A stretch of 58,378 bases of DNA from Pallidibacillus pasinlerensis (GTDB lineage: Bacteria > Bacillota > Bacilli > Bacillales > Caldibacillaceae). The stretch is taken from assembly GCF_009996845.1 (NCBI RefSeq), contig NZ_JAACYS010000011.1, forward strand, positions 1 to 58,378, written 5' to 3'. Positions 49,759-58,378 of the stretch are shown in pieces; within the stretch, counting starts at the first letter, position 1, and every line of letters starts with the position of its first letter. The translations under genes and the position numbers were made by a program. The notes under the pieces were generated by a model. It was not told where the DNA came from. It made no database searches and was given only the letters and a program-made list of their open reading frames with translations.

Positions 49759-51459
49759 TTATATACTTTCTTTTTGCTCTACTTGATAAGACATGGCAGT
49801 TTGATCCCTTTCGAAATTGTTGTCTTGTGTAGAGTCTTTATCTTTCATTGGTAATTTATCAAAGGCATGTTGGAATACCTCTTTTAATGAAGTGACCGGA
49901 ATAATTTCGACCCCTTTTATTTCTTTTAAAATGGACTCCATATTTTCCTTCGGGATAATCACTTTCTTTACTCCAGCTCGTTGGGCGGCCTTGATTTTTG
50001 TATATACTCCACCGACTGGTTTTACACGACCACGAATACTTATTTCTCCCGTCATGGCAATAGTATTTTTCACTGGTAATTTATAAATGGCGGAATAGAT
50101 TCCTGTTGCCATCGCGATTCCTGCAGATGGACCATCTACGGGGATGCCACCCGGGAAGTTGACGTGAATATCGTATTCATTGGCAGGAACACCAAAGGAA
50201 CGAAGAATTGTAATGACATTTTCAATGGAACCTTTCGCCATACTTTTTCTGCGAATTGATTTCCCTTGTCCACCAATACTTTCTTCTTCAACGATTCCCG
50301 TTATGTTAATAGAACCTTTTTCAAGGGCTGGAATGGCAGTTACTTCGATTTCCAGGAGCGCCCCACTATTCGGTCCGTAAACGGCCATCCCATTAACCAA
50401 GCCAACTTCCGGTTTTGGATGAATTTTGTATTCCATTCGCGGTGAAAGCTGACTAGAATGAATAACCCATTCGATATCTTCATCTTTTATGTAATCACGG
50501 TTGTTCGTGATGGCTAGTCCTGCAGCAATTTGCACCATATTAACGGCTTCTCGTCCATTTTTTGCGTATGTAGAAATTTTTTCAAGACCATAGTCACTAA
50601 TCTTCATTTTTACTTTCTCACAAGAACGTTTCGCAATCTGGACAACTTCTTCTTGATTGAGTTCGCGGAAGAACACTTCTAAACAACGGGAACGAATGGC
50701 AGGTGGAATTTCTTCTGGAGTTCTCGTCGTTGCCCCAATTAACCTAAAGTCAGCAGGTAGACCATTTTTAAAAATATCGTGAATATGATTTGGGATTTGC
50801 ATATTTTCTTCACTATAATATGCACTTTCGAGAAAAACTTTCCGGTCCTCTAAAACTTTGAGTAACTTGTTCATTTGAATCGGATGTAGTTCCCCGATCT
50901 CATCGATAAAAAGTACCCCACCATGGGCATTGGTTACCGCACCTTGTTTTGGTTGAGGAATACCGGCTTGTCCCATTGCCCCGGCACCTTGATATATTGG
51001 GTCATGAACAGAACCGATTAGCGGATCAGCGATACCCCGTTCATCAAATCTTGCTGTTGTAGCATCAAGCTCGATGAATTTTGCGTGTTTTGAAAAGGGG
51101 GATTTTGACATTTTTTTCGCTTCTTCAAGGACAAGTCTTGCTGCGGCTGTCTTCCCAACACCTGGAGGTCCATATATAATAACGTGCTGGGGATTCGGTC
51201 CACATAAACCTGCTTTTAACGCTTTGATTCCGTCTTCTTGACCGATAATATCTTCGAAGCTCGAAGGTCGCACTTTTTCCGCTAACGGCTCAGTCAGTTT
51301 TATCGAACGTAACTTTTGTAATTGTTCCATTTCTTTTCTCGATTCCCGATCAATTGAAACTTTCTGTGTCCGCTGTCCTCTAAGTAAGTTCATAAAATAC
51401 AGCCCTATGATCACACCGAAAAATAATTGAACGAGTAACACTATGCCTGTAAAATTCAT
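49759..51459 (-). CDS. lonB: forespore Lon-like protease LonB
   Basis: A 566-residue membrane-anchored Lon-like protease. An N-terminal hydrophobic helix (about 3-22) is followed by Walker [10 protein letters not shown] (about 95), FIDEIGELH (Walker B) and the C-terminal Lon protease domain with PVDGPSAGI. In B. subtilis LonB is forespore-expressed under sigma-F. The C-terminal 30 residues are polar and extend past the family core. Start follows GGAGGG. Confidence 0.95.
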   Translation of the reverse strand: MNFTGIVLLVQLFFGVIIGLYFMNLLRGQRTQKVSIDRESRKEMEQLQKLRSIKLTEPLAEKVRPSSFEDIIGQEDGIKALKAGLCGPNPQHVIIYGPPGVGKTAAARLVLEEAKKMSKSPFSKHAKFIELDATTARFDERGIADPLIGSVHDPIYQGAGAMGQAGIPQPKQGAVTNAHGGVLFIDEIGELHPIQMNKLLKVLEDRKVFLESAYYSEENMQIPNHIHDIFKNGLPADFRLIGATTRTPEEIPPAIRSRCLEVFFRELNQEEVVQIAKRSCEKVKMKISDYGLEKISTYAKNGREAVNMVQIAAGLAITNNRDYIKDEDIEWVIHSSQLSPRMEYKIHPKPEVGLVNGMAVYGPNSGALLEIEVTAIPALEKGSINITGIVEEESIGGQGKSIRRKSMAKGSIENVITILRSFGVPANEYDIHVNFPGGIPVDGPSAGIAMATGIYSAIYKLPVKNTIAMTGEISIRGRVKPVGGVYTKIKAAQRAGVKKVIIPKENMESILKEIKGVEIIPVTSLKEVFQHAFDKLPMKDKDSTQDNNFERDQTAMSYQVEQKESI

Positions 51460-51709
51460 GAATTTCCCTCCAAAACCTGTTACCTATTTGGAAATAGTAT
51501 CTCCGATTCGAGATTGGAATAAACAAGAAATTATGGGGAGAATGTGGAAATATTTAGAGTAGGTGGGCTTTGGTAGTTTAGTGTACTGTAGCTTGTTTCA
51601 ATGTGAGTAACTAGAAGAGCTACTTGAGTACGGATTTGATTTTGTTTTTGAAATGATGGGGCTTATGATGGGGGGATTGACAAATTGAGAAGGGATCTAT
51701 TCAGAAAGT

Positions 51710-52555
51710 CTATTAGGACACTTATATTGAACAATTTGAGACAAGTTCTTTCGCGAAATGTCCTTGAGACGACCACTTGGGGACATTTTGAAGACTACTC
51801 GAAAGCGTTTCTTTGAGAACGCTGATCGATGACATTTCGGTGCTAACACACTACCGTTTTGTCTGCGAGAGCCATTCTCAGGGACATTTCAGTGCTACTA
51901 CGCAAGCATTTTGTCTGTGAGATCACTTCTCGGAGACATTTCGGTGCTTTCTCACAAGCTTTTTGTCTTTGAGAACGCTGATCGATGACATTCCGATGAT
52001 ACCACACTTCCGTTTTGTCTGCGAGAGCCATTCTCGGGGACATTTCAGTGCTACTACGCAAGCATTTTGTCTGTGAGATCACTTCTCGGAGACATTTCGG
52101 TGCTTTCTCACAAGCTTTTTGTCTTTGAGAACGCTGATCGATGACATTTCGGTGCTTTCTCACAAGCTTTTTGTCTTTGAGAACGCTGATCGATGACATT
52201 TAAGTGCTTACACACTAACGTTTTGTCTGCGAGAACCATTCTCAGGGACATTTCAGTGCTACTACGCAAGCATTTTGTCATCGAGATCACTTCTCGATGA
52301 CATTTCGGTGCTTTCTCACAAGCTTTTTGTCTTTGAGAACGCTGATCGATGACATTTAAGTGCTTACACACTAACGTTATGTCTGCGAGACATCTTCTCG
52401 GAGACATTTCAATTCATTCTCACATGCATATTGTCTGCAAGATCACTTCTCAATGACATTTCAAGCCTTCACCGTCAAATTTTGTCATTGAAACTCACTA
52501 TCGATGACATTTCACACCACACCCCATTTCATATTGTCTCAGACATCACCAACTC
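51710..52555. repeat. 52-bp tandem inverted-repeat array, locus 3
   Basis: About 16 units separating lonB from clpX, which are direct neighbours in B. subtilis. Units follow TTTTGTC-NN-GAGA-about 6 nt-TCTC-NN-GACATTTC. The unit at 52276-52302 has a perfect 11-bp inverted repeat (arms TGTCATCGAGA / TCTCGATGACA). GTCTGCGAGA recurs at 51861, 52017 and 52225, offsets of 156 and 208, both multiples of 52. Units at both edges are degenerate. Minus-strand open frames here only mirror the repeat. Confidence 0.92.
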
Positions 52556-52580
52556 CCACCACGACACATCCCCCATCCAC

Positions 52581-52618
52581 AAAAAAAGCAAACAGCCTCA
52601 CACATAAGACTGTTTGCT
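52581..52618 (-). terminator. intrinsic terminator of clpX
   Basis: 9-bp stem AGCAAACAG / CTGTTTGCT followed by TTTTTT on the minus strand, 17 nt after clpX. Confidence 0.88.
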
Positions 52619-52634
52619 CCCTAATTCCTCTATA

Positions 52635-53894
52635 TTACGCAGATGTTTTTTCTTCCTCTGCGATAGAACCATCTTTCAAAATCAATTGAGGACGTTTGTT
52701 GTCTGTTACGGATTCTTTCGTAATGACACATTTCGTCACATCCTCACGTGATGGCACTTCAAACATCACATCTCGCATGATGGATTCAACGATGGAACGT
52801 AAACCACGAGCACCTGTTTTACGCTCAATAGCTTTTTTCGCAATTTCACGTAGTGCTTCCTCTTCAAACTCAAGTTCAACATCGTCCATCTCTAATAATT
52901 TTTGATATTGTTTAACGAGTGCATTTTTCGGCTTTGTTAAAATTTCAACTAATGCATCTTCGTCTAGTTTTTCTAACGTAGCGATTACCGGAATACGACC
53001 GATAAACTCAGGAATTAAACCGAAGGATAATAAGTCCTCAGGTAATACTTTTGATAGTAAATCCTCGTTATCTTCAACAACTGTTGATTCAGAACCGAAA
53101 CCAATTACTTTTTTACCTAAACGGCGTTTAATAATTTGTTCGATTCCGTCGAAGGCACCGCCTACAATGAATAGGATATTCGTTGTATCAATTTGAATAA
53201 ATTCTTGATGTGGATGCTTACGACCACCTTGAGGGGGAACGCTTGCCACTGTACCTTCTAAAATTTTAAGTAATGCTTGCTGCACACCTTCACCACTTAC
53301 ATCACGTGTAATTGAAGGGTTTTCCGATTTTCGAGCAATTTTGTCGATCTCATCAATATAAATTATTCCTTTTTCAGCACGTTCTACATCGTAGTCAGCT
53401 GCTTGGATTAATTTAAGTAAAATGTTTTCAACGTCTTCACCTACGTAGCCCGCTTCAGTTAATGAAGTAGCATCCGCAATAGCAAATGGAACATTTAAAA
53501 TACGAGCTAACGTTTGCGCAAGTAATGTTTTACCACTACCTGTTGGACCGATTAAACTAATATTACTTTTTTGTAGTTCCACATCATCAACTTTACTTTT
53601 CGTGTTGATTCGTTTGTAATGGTTGTAAACCGCTACAGCTAAAGTTTTCTTCGCTGCATCTTGACCGATTACATATTCATCAAGGATCTCACGAATCTCA
53701 ATTGGCTTTGGAACATCTTTAAATTCTACTTCTTCTTCGTTACCAAGCTCTTCTTCCACAATTTCAGTACATAATTCAATACATTCATCGCATATATAAA
53801 CGCCTGGACCAGCAACTAATTTACGTACTTGATCTTGTGTTTTACCACAGAAAGAACATTTCAACTGTTTATTTTCTTCATTAAATTTAAACAT
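52635..53894 (-). CDS. clpX: ATP-dependent Clp protease ATP-binding subunit ClpX
   Basis: A 419-residue AAA+ unfoldase that feeds ClpP. An N-terminal zinc domain has CSFCGKTQ...CDEC. Walker A is GPTGSGKT, Walker [10 protein letters not shown], and the pore loop is GYVGEDVE. The ClpP-binding loop region IGFGSES replaces the usual IGF-containing loop. ATG 53894 (MFKFNEE) is 8 nt behind AGGGG; a GTG at 53903 lies within the binding site and is rejected. Confidence 0.98.
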   Translation of the reverse strand: MFKFNEENKQLKCSFCGKTQDQVRKLVAGPGVYICDECIELCTEIVEEELGNEEEVEFKDVPKPIEIREILDEYVIGQDAAKKTLAVAVYNHYKRINTKSKVDDVELQKSNISLIGPTGSGKTLLAQTLARILNVPFAIADATSLTEAGYVGEDVENILLKLIQAADYDVERAEKGIIYIDEIDKIARKSENPSITRDVSGEGVQQALLKILEGTVASVPPQGGRKHPHQEFIQIDTTNILFIVGGAFDGIEQIIKRRLGKKVIGFGSESTVVEDNEDLLSKVLPEDLLSFGLIPEFIGRIPVIATLEKLDEDALVEILTKPKNALVKQYQKLLEMDDVELEFEEEALREIAKKAIERKTGARGLRSIVESIMRDVMFEVPSREDVTKCVITKESVTDNKRPQLILKDGSIAEEEKTSA

Positions 53895-53993
53895 AAAGCT
53901 CACCCCTTTAAACTTTTCAAAACCAACGTAAGCTCATTTAATACGGTCTCATTTATTTATTGTTCTTTATTCAATTATATGTATATGGATTGT

Positions 53994-54022
53994 ATCATAT
54001 TGTTCGAAATAAAAGAAAACAA
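53994..54022 (-). promoter_or_regulatory. candidate clpX promoter
   Basis: Minus strand TTGTTT, 17-nt spacer, TATGAT, about 110 nt before the clpX ATG. The -35 is weak. Confidence 0.4.
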
Positions 54023-54200
54023 AATGATTTATATTTATGTATAGTTTGTACAAACGATAATTATTAATATTAGGTAAAAACTAGGTGAAAAAACGGTCTA
54101 ATTATGTTTGATTGTGTGAAAGCATGTTGTGGTAAAAAAATCGATCAAATGCTGGATGTCAATTCATAAATGTATGAAGTATTCGTATCATTTTGAATGT

Positions 54201-54239
54201 GAAAACAAGGCACGAAACTCAAATGAATCGCGCCTTGTT
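54201..54239 (-). terminator. intrinsic terminator of tig
   Basis: 8-bp stem AACAAGGC / GCCTTGTT with inner pairs, followed by TTTT on the minus strand, about 50 nt after tig. Confidence 0.75.
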
Positions 54240-54289
54240 ATCTTGTTAGTAAAACGAATTTGAATTACGTCTATATTTTATTCAGCTAA

Positions 54290-55597
54290 TTATCCAGCCG
54301 CTTCTTCAGTTGCTTCAACTTCTTTACGATTTTCAACTAATAATTCAACTGCTTTGTAAAGTTTTAAATCGTCTTTAATTGAATCTGTAGAACCTAAGAT
54401 TTGTTTAATTTGGTCAACTGGAAGGTTGTACATTTCAGACATTCTGTTTAATTCTGCGTCAACTTCTTCATCAGTTACTTCGATGTTTTCAGCTTTAGCG
54501 ATAGCTTCTAGAGTTAAGCTTACACGAACGCGTTTTTCAGCGTCAGCTTTCATTTGTTCTTTTAATTCGTCTTCTCCTTGGCCAGAGAATTGTTTGTAAA
54601 GATCAAGGTTTAAGCCTTGAGCTGCTAATTGTTGTTCGAATTCTTTAATCATACGCTCGATTTCATTTTCAACCATAACTTCTGGTACATCGATTTCTGC
54701 GTTTTCAGCTGCTTTTTCGATTAATGTATTTTCGATTGTATGTTTTGCAGTATGTTCTTTTTGTTCTTTTAGACGGTTTTTGATTTTTTCACGTAAAGCA
54801 TCTAAAGTTTCAACTTCGTCATCAACGTCTACTGCGAATTCGTCATCAAGTTCAGGTAATTCTAAACCTTTAACTTCATGAACTTTTACTTTGAATACAG
54901 CGTCTTTACCAGCTAATTCTTCAGCATGGTATTCTTCTGGGAATGTAACGTTAACTTCTTTTTCTTCACCAGCTTTAACGCCAACTAATTGCTCTTCGAA
55001 TCCAGGAATGAATTGACCAGAACCTAATTCTAGAGAATGGTTTTCAGCTTTTCCACCTTCGAATGCTTCGCCATTTACGAAACCTTCAAAGTCGATTACA
55101 ACTGTGTCACCTTCAGCAGCTGCTTCGTCTTCTTTAACAACTAATTCAGCATGACGTTTTTGAAGTTCTTTAATTTCGTTTTCAACTTCTTCGTCAGTTA
55201 CTTCAGTGTCCACTTTTTCAACTTCTAAACCTTTATAATCACCAAGTTTCACTTCTGGTTTAACTGTAACTTCAGCAGTTAAAATTAAAGTTTCACCTTT
55301 ACCGATTTGCTCGATATCAATTTCAGGTTGTGAAACTGGCTCAATACCTGTTTCTTCAACAGCTTTAGAATAAGCTTCAGGTAAAACGATATCTAAAGCA
55401 TCTTGGTATAATGCTTCCACACCAAAACGTTGTTCAAAGATTGGACGTGGAACACGACCTTTACGGAATCCTGGAATATTTACTTGTTTAACTACTTTTT
55501 TGAAAGCTTGATCAAGGGCTTTATTAAATGTATCAGCATCAACTTCAATTGTTAATTTCCCTTGATTGCCTTCTAATTTTTCGAATTTTGCAGACAT
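54290..55597 (-). CDS. tig: trigger factor
   Basis: A 435-residue ribosome-bound chaperone and prolyl isomerase. The ribosome-docking motif is [10 protein letters not shown] (about residues 42-51). The PPIase FKBP-like domain is about 150-245 ([13 protein letters not shown]), and the C-terminal helical arms 250-430. The sequence is very rich in E, A and K. Start follows GGAGGG. It lies between clpX and the TPR gene, as in B. subtilis. Confidence 0.97.
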   Translation of the reverse strand: MSAKFEKLEGNQGKLTIEVDADTFNKALDQAFKKVVKQVNIPGFRKGRVPRPIFEQRFGVEALYQDALDIVLPEAYSKAVEETGIEPVSQPEIDIEQIGKGETLILTAEVTVKPEVKLGDYKGLEVEKVDTEVTDEEVENEIKELQKRHAELVVKEDEAAAEGDTVVIDFEGFVNGEAFEGGKAENHSLELGSGQFIPGFEEQLVGVKAGEEKEVNVTFPEEYHAEELAGKDAVFKVKVHEVKGLELPELDDEFAVDVDDEVETLDALREKIKNRLKEQKEHTAKHTIENTLIEKAAENAEIDVPEVMVENEIERMIKEFEQQLAAQGLNLDLYKQFSGQGEDELKEQMKADAEKRVRVSLTLEAIAKAENIEVTDEEVDAELNRMSEMYNLPVDQIKQILGSTDSIKDDLKLYKAVELLVENRKEVEATEEAAG

Positions 55598-55769
55598 ACC
55601 TGTTTTCCCTCCAACATCTATTTATCAATAATATATATTGTTCTTGTAGTGACACCTTGTGTTCCAATATGTAATAGCAAGTCCAAAGGCAACAAAAAAA
55701 GACCTTCTTGCACTTTTCAAACTTATTTTTACAAGGCATATAAAAAAGAACAGAAATTCTAACCCTATC

Positions 55770-55797
55770 ATTATATCATAGGTTAACGATGTTTCAA
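55770..55797 (-). promoter_or_regulatory. sigma-A-type promoter of tig
   Basis: Minus strand TTGAAA, 16-nt spacer, TATAAT. This gives a leader of about 165 nt before tig. The -10 is a perfect consensus. Confidence 0.65.
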
Positions 55798-55870
55798 CAC
55801 ATCTAATCGAATTTACTTAAACTAAACAAATATAAAATACCGTATTTTTTCATTTTTATCTACTTAAAAG

Positions 55871-56863
55871 TTATTTAATAAATTGTGCTTCAACCATTTG
55901 TACAAAAGCTTTTGCTTCCTCTATTTGGTCCGTTGAGAGCTGATCGGAATATTCCTTTATAAACTCAATTTCTTCCAGATTTTGGCTAAAATAGGAAGCT
56001 GTTATGGAAATAATTGCCAACGCCCATTGGAGAGGATTTTGAAATTCTTTTTCCAGTGGATAAATGGCAAAAAAGAAGTTTTCACATAACGTAATGGCAT
56101 TTTCGAGTAAACTCGGATTATCATCACTCAAAGCTTCTTTTATATATTGTTTTACTTCGAGGGAAAACGGTACTGCTTGAACAGAAAAATATTGAGCTGG
56201 ATTAAGATTGATTGGTTTTCCAAATTTATTCACCTGTATTTCGTGTTCAAATCCTTTTTCCTTCAAAGCATTGATGATAATAGTTTTAATAAAAGGATCT
56301 TCCAATTCGTTTTGTAAAAATCTTTCAATTTCCTGTAAATATGTATGTATATCCTCCAAATCAAGTTCCATTATATTTTGTATAACGCGTTGAAAATCAC
56401 CTTTAAAAAGATCCTTTGGATTACGTTGTTGCTTAATCTTCATTTCCTTTGCCAATTTTTCGCTTAATTGCAGCAGCTCTGTATATTGCTCGACTTTATG
56501 ACTCGGGATTTGTTCCTCGTCTAATAGCATTGTTAACAAAGTGTTAATTTTTTTATACTCATGTAATTGAAAAAGAACGGTAACATAAAGTTCAACAACG
56601 TCAAAATATTCACCAATTCCAAAGCGCATCATTTCTTCTAAAATTTGTTTTGCCTTGGTAAAATTTCCTTGTTGAACATAGGCGATAGTTAGCGTATATA
56701 ATATATCGGCATTTTCGTCATCGATGCGTTTTGCTTCTTCCAAATATTCGATAGCCTCACTCACATTTCCTTCTTCTAAACAATTTCTACCTTTATTTAA
56801 TAAACGTAATTCGAGTTGCGGAAAAGGAATGACTTTATCTTGTTCTTTCGGATCTTTTTTCAT
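55871..56863 (-). CDS. ysoA: TPR-repeat protein, YsoA-like
   Basis: A 330-residue, mostly helical protein. TPR-like repeats are visible at about residues 20-125 (NCLEEGNVSEAIEYLEEAKR, AYVQQGNFTKAKQILEEM). The remainder is helical and acidic. It occupies the ysoA position next to tig and matches in length. ATG 56863 is chosen; a GTG four codons earlier is also possible and ribosome binding is weak for both. Function unknown. Confidence 0.82.
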   Translation of the reverse strand: MKKDPKEQDKVIPFPQLELRLLNKGRNCLEEGNVSEAIEYLEEAKRIDDENADILYTLTIAYVQQGNFTKAKQILEEMMRFGIGEYFDVVELYVTVLFQLHEYKKINTLLTMLLDEEQIPSHKVEQYTELLQLSEKLAKEMKIKQQRNPKDLFKGDFQRVIQNIMELDLEDIHTYLQEIERFLQNELEDPFIKTIIINALKEKGFEHEIQVNKFGKPINLNPAQYFSVQAVPFSLEVKQYIKEALSDDNPSLLENAITLCENFFFAIYPLEKEFQNPLQWALAIISITASYFSQNLEEIEFIKEYSDQLSTDQIEEAKAFVQMVEAQFIK

Positions 56864-56958
56864 AAAAAATCCCACACTTTATCTATATTTTCTTTGGCTA
56901 GTGTACCATGGTTTATGTTGAAATTCAAAGGTATTAAAGTTATGATGGAAATTTTAAA

Positions 56959-56981
56959 AAAGAGGGAAACACTCCCCCTTT
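56959..56981 (-). terminator. intrinsic terminator of the amidase gene
   Basis: Minus strand stem AAAGGGGGA / TCCCTCTTT (one G-U pair) followed by TTT, immediately after the amidase stop. Confidence 0.7.
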
Positions 56982-58028
56982 TTACGCAAATAATTTTTCA
57001 AATGTTTTTTTACCAACAATCGCATCGCGGGTTAACCCATTATCCCGTTGGAATGCTAATACTGCAGTAGCCGTTGCATTCCCAAAGACACCATCAAGAA
57101 ATTTTGGATCGTATCCTTTACTGAAAAGCATACCTTGAATTATTTTTGTAAGATTCCCTTTTGCACCTTTATACACATTTACAGTGGCGGCTCTTGTTTT
57201 CGGTCCCCAAATGCCATCGACTTTTAATCCGGCATTAAATTGTTTATTTAATTCGGTTTGGAATCCTTTAATCGCTGCTTTCTTCGTGCGTGGGCCATAG
57301 ATTCCATCAACTACTAAACCGCTATTATATTGACTGTTTAACCATTGTTGGAACTTTTTAATATTCGCATTACCAGAAGGCTGTTTATTTTGCGGTGGCT
57401 TAGGTTGGGGTTGTGGAGCGGGACGTAGTACAGGTTCTAGTTCTGGGGCTGGTGTAGGTTGCTCTTTTGGCGGTGATTTCACAGGATCTTTTACTGTCCC
57501 ACCAAGTGCCTTCACAATGCCATTACAAGTCCATTGGGCTAATTCATCCACTTGATTGATTAAAATGTCCTCATCATTCATATTCGAAATAAATGCGTAT
57601 TCAATTAAAATTGCAGCCATATTTGTTAGACGTAATACAGCAAAATTGGCCCGCTTTTTACCACGATCGCGAATGCCGATATTATTAGCAATTTCTTCAT
57701 GAACAGCATTTTGGAAATCCTTTGTTGATTTAGATACGGAACCATTGTAAATAAAAGTTTCAAATCCGGTCGCCGATTTATTTACTGCCGAGTTGTTGTG
57801 TAAACTAACGAAATAGTCTGCACCTAATTGATTAGCAAAACTCGCACGGCCGGAAAGGGAAATAAATTTATCCGTCGACCGGGTTAAAGACACATCATGA
57901 CCATGTTTTTCAAGCAAAGTCTTAAGCCGTTTAGCAACATTTAATACATTATCTTTCTCTTTTGAACGACTGCCAACCGCTCCCGGATCATGACCTCCGT
58001 GTCCCGGATCTATCACAATTTTGGCCAT
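56982..58028 (-). CDS. N-acetylmuramoyl-L-alanine amidase with three peptidoglycan-binding repeats
   Basis: A 348-residue Amidase_3 enzyme. Zinc ligands are H10 (DPGHGGHDPGA), E24 and H77 (SLHNNS), and the catalytic glutamate is E143 (LIEYAF). A proline-rich linker (about 183-213) leads to three PG_binding_1-type units with DGIYGPRT, DGIWGPKT and DGVFGNAT. No signal peptide is present, so release would need lysis or holin-like export. Sporulation mother-cell amidases (CwlC) and phage endolysins share this. Start follows AAGAGGTGA inside the upstream small gene. Confidence 0.93.
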   Translation of the reverse strand: MAKIVIDPGHGGHDPGAVGSRSKEKDNVLNVAKRLKTLLEKHGHDVSLTRSTDKFISLSGRASFANQLGADYFVSLHNNSAVNKSATGFETFIYNGSVSKSTKDFQNAVHEEIANNIGIRDRGKKRANFAVLRLTNMAAILIEYAFISNMNDEDILINQVDELAQWTCNGIVKALGGTVKDPVKSPPKEQPTPAPELEPVLRPAPQPQPKPPQNKQPSGNANIKKFQQWLNSQYNSGLVVDGIYGPRTKKAAIKGFQTELNKQFNAGLKVDGIWGPKTRAATVNVYKGAKGNLTKIIQGMLFSKGYDPKFLDGVFGNATATAVLAFQRDNGLTRDAIVGKKTFEKLFA

Positions 58029-58168
58029 AAATCATTCACCTCTTCACCATCGCCAAACACGTGATTTTCTGGGGCGTGATAACATTCCTCACACATCATT
58101 TCACCGTTGAACGATTCTAAAACATCGATTTCCTTCTCACACACAACACATTCTGTAATAGCTTTCAT
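58013..58168 (-). CDS. 51-residue zinc-ribbon protein overlapping the amidase
   Basis: A small protein MKAITECVVCEKEI...MMCEECYHAP, ending NDLWPKL. Two CxxC pairs (C7/C10 and C31/C34) form a probable zinc ribbon. ATG 58168 is 8 nt behind AAAGGAGG, one of the best ribosome binding sites in the window. Its last 16 bp overlap the amidase start in another frame, and its tail contains the amidase ribosome binding site, so the two are coupled. Function unknown. Confidence 0.75.
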   Translation of the reverse strand: MKAITECVVCEKEIDVLESFNGEMMCEECYHAPENHVFGDGEEVNDLWPKL

Positions 58169-58242
58169 GTCACTCCTCCTTTATAATTTACATTATTCAT
58201 AACTTCACTAGTGGAAACAGCAAAATCGTTAAAAAGTGTGGT

Positions 58243-58285
58243 ACAGGGGTGTGGTACAGGGGGACGGGTTCGGTGTTTCATTTGG
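58243..58285. repeat. G-rich REP-like repeat, third locus
   Basis: GTGTGGTACAGGGG is repeated and followed by GGGGGACGGGTTCGGTGTT, identical in its last 19 bases to the copy near 4430-4442. It lies upstream of the zinc-ribbon/amidase pair. Confidence 0.6.
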
Positions 58286-58378
58286 TGCTTAATTGTGTTT
58301 TCAAAAAACAAACGCGGGTTAAATATGTAGCTAACATTGATGTTCGAAAAATTTGTACAGTAAACTAATAGTAAATTA

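Noticed and set aside
51843-52407. Minus-strand open frames of 99-118 codons in array 3
   Set aside because: Peptides repeat with the 52-bp unit and shift frame; no translation signals.
56982-58168. Prophage remnant at the right edge
   Set aside because: An endolysin-like amidase alone, without holin, tail or integrase genes, is not enough; a sporulation amidase explains it equally well.

Overview
This window comes from a low-GC, endospore-forming Firmicute of the Bacillaceae type. The evidence is a long backbone with the classic Bacillus gene order (spoIVFA-spoIVFB, mreBCD-minCD, radC, maf, spoIIB, comC-like peptidase, folC, valS, ysxE, spoVID, hemAXCDBL, engB, lonA, lonB, clpX, tig, a ysoA-like TPR gene). 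It also has strong AGGAGG ribosome binding sites, a T-box leader on valS and AT-rich intergenic DNA. Almost all backbone genes lie on the minus strand, so the operons read from right to left. I cannot name the species.

Layout from left to right. 1-1200: a 52-bp tandem repeat array. 1210-4316: RNase G/E and the SpoIVFA/SpoIVFB sigma-K checkpoint pair. 4395-4960: a G-rich repeat pair and a tiny hydrophilic gene. 5071-9119: the mreB-mreC-mreD-minC-minD cell-shape and division operon. 9329-11954: radC, maf and spoIIB. 12196-12550: a 21-bp tandem array, then a NERD-domain gene on the plus strand. 13611-22723: a complete type IV pilus operon (vanW-like, pilB, pilT, pilC, pilin, pilM, pilN, pilO, prepilin peptidase). 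23045-25873: three divergent pilin-like genes, followed by a pilus-gene-like remnant. 26230-27951: a membrane GAF-GGDEF protein. 28144-35781: folC, a GC-rich interspersed repeat, T-box-valS, ysxE and spoVID. 36169-42647: the haem operon. 42883-46383: accessory genes (LiaF-like membrane protein, a second 52-bp array, a TetR divergon and a metallophosphoesterase). 46436-51459: engB, lonA and lonB. 51710-52555: a third 52-bp array. 52635-58168: clpX, tig, the TPR gene and an amidase overlapped by a small zinc-ribbon gene.

How the genes work together. SpoIVFA/FB, SpoIIB, SpoVID and YsxE act in sporulation. MreBCD and MinCD set rod shape and division site. PilB/T/C/M/N/O, the prepilin peptidase and at least four pilin-like proteins should assemble a retractable pilus separate from a competence pseudopilus. 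HemA to HemL make uroporphyrinogen precursors, with a possible PerR box upstream. LonA, LonB, ClpX and trigger factor form a protein quality-control block.

The most unusual content is non-coding. Three well-separated intergenic arrays have diverged sequence but share one design: an exact 52-bp period, invariant TGTC/GACA outer arms, locus-specific inner arms that stay complementary, and degenerate edges. A fourth array has a 21-bp period. Both periods are close to whole numbers of helical turns. A second notable item is a metallophosphoesterase whose only plausible full-length start is an ATT codon.
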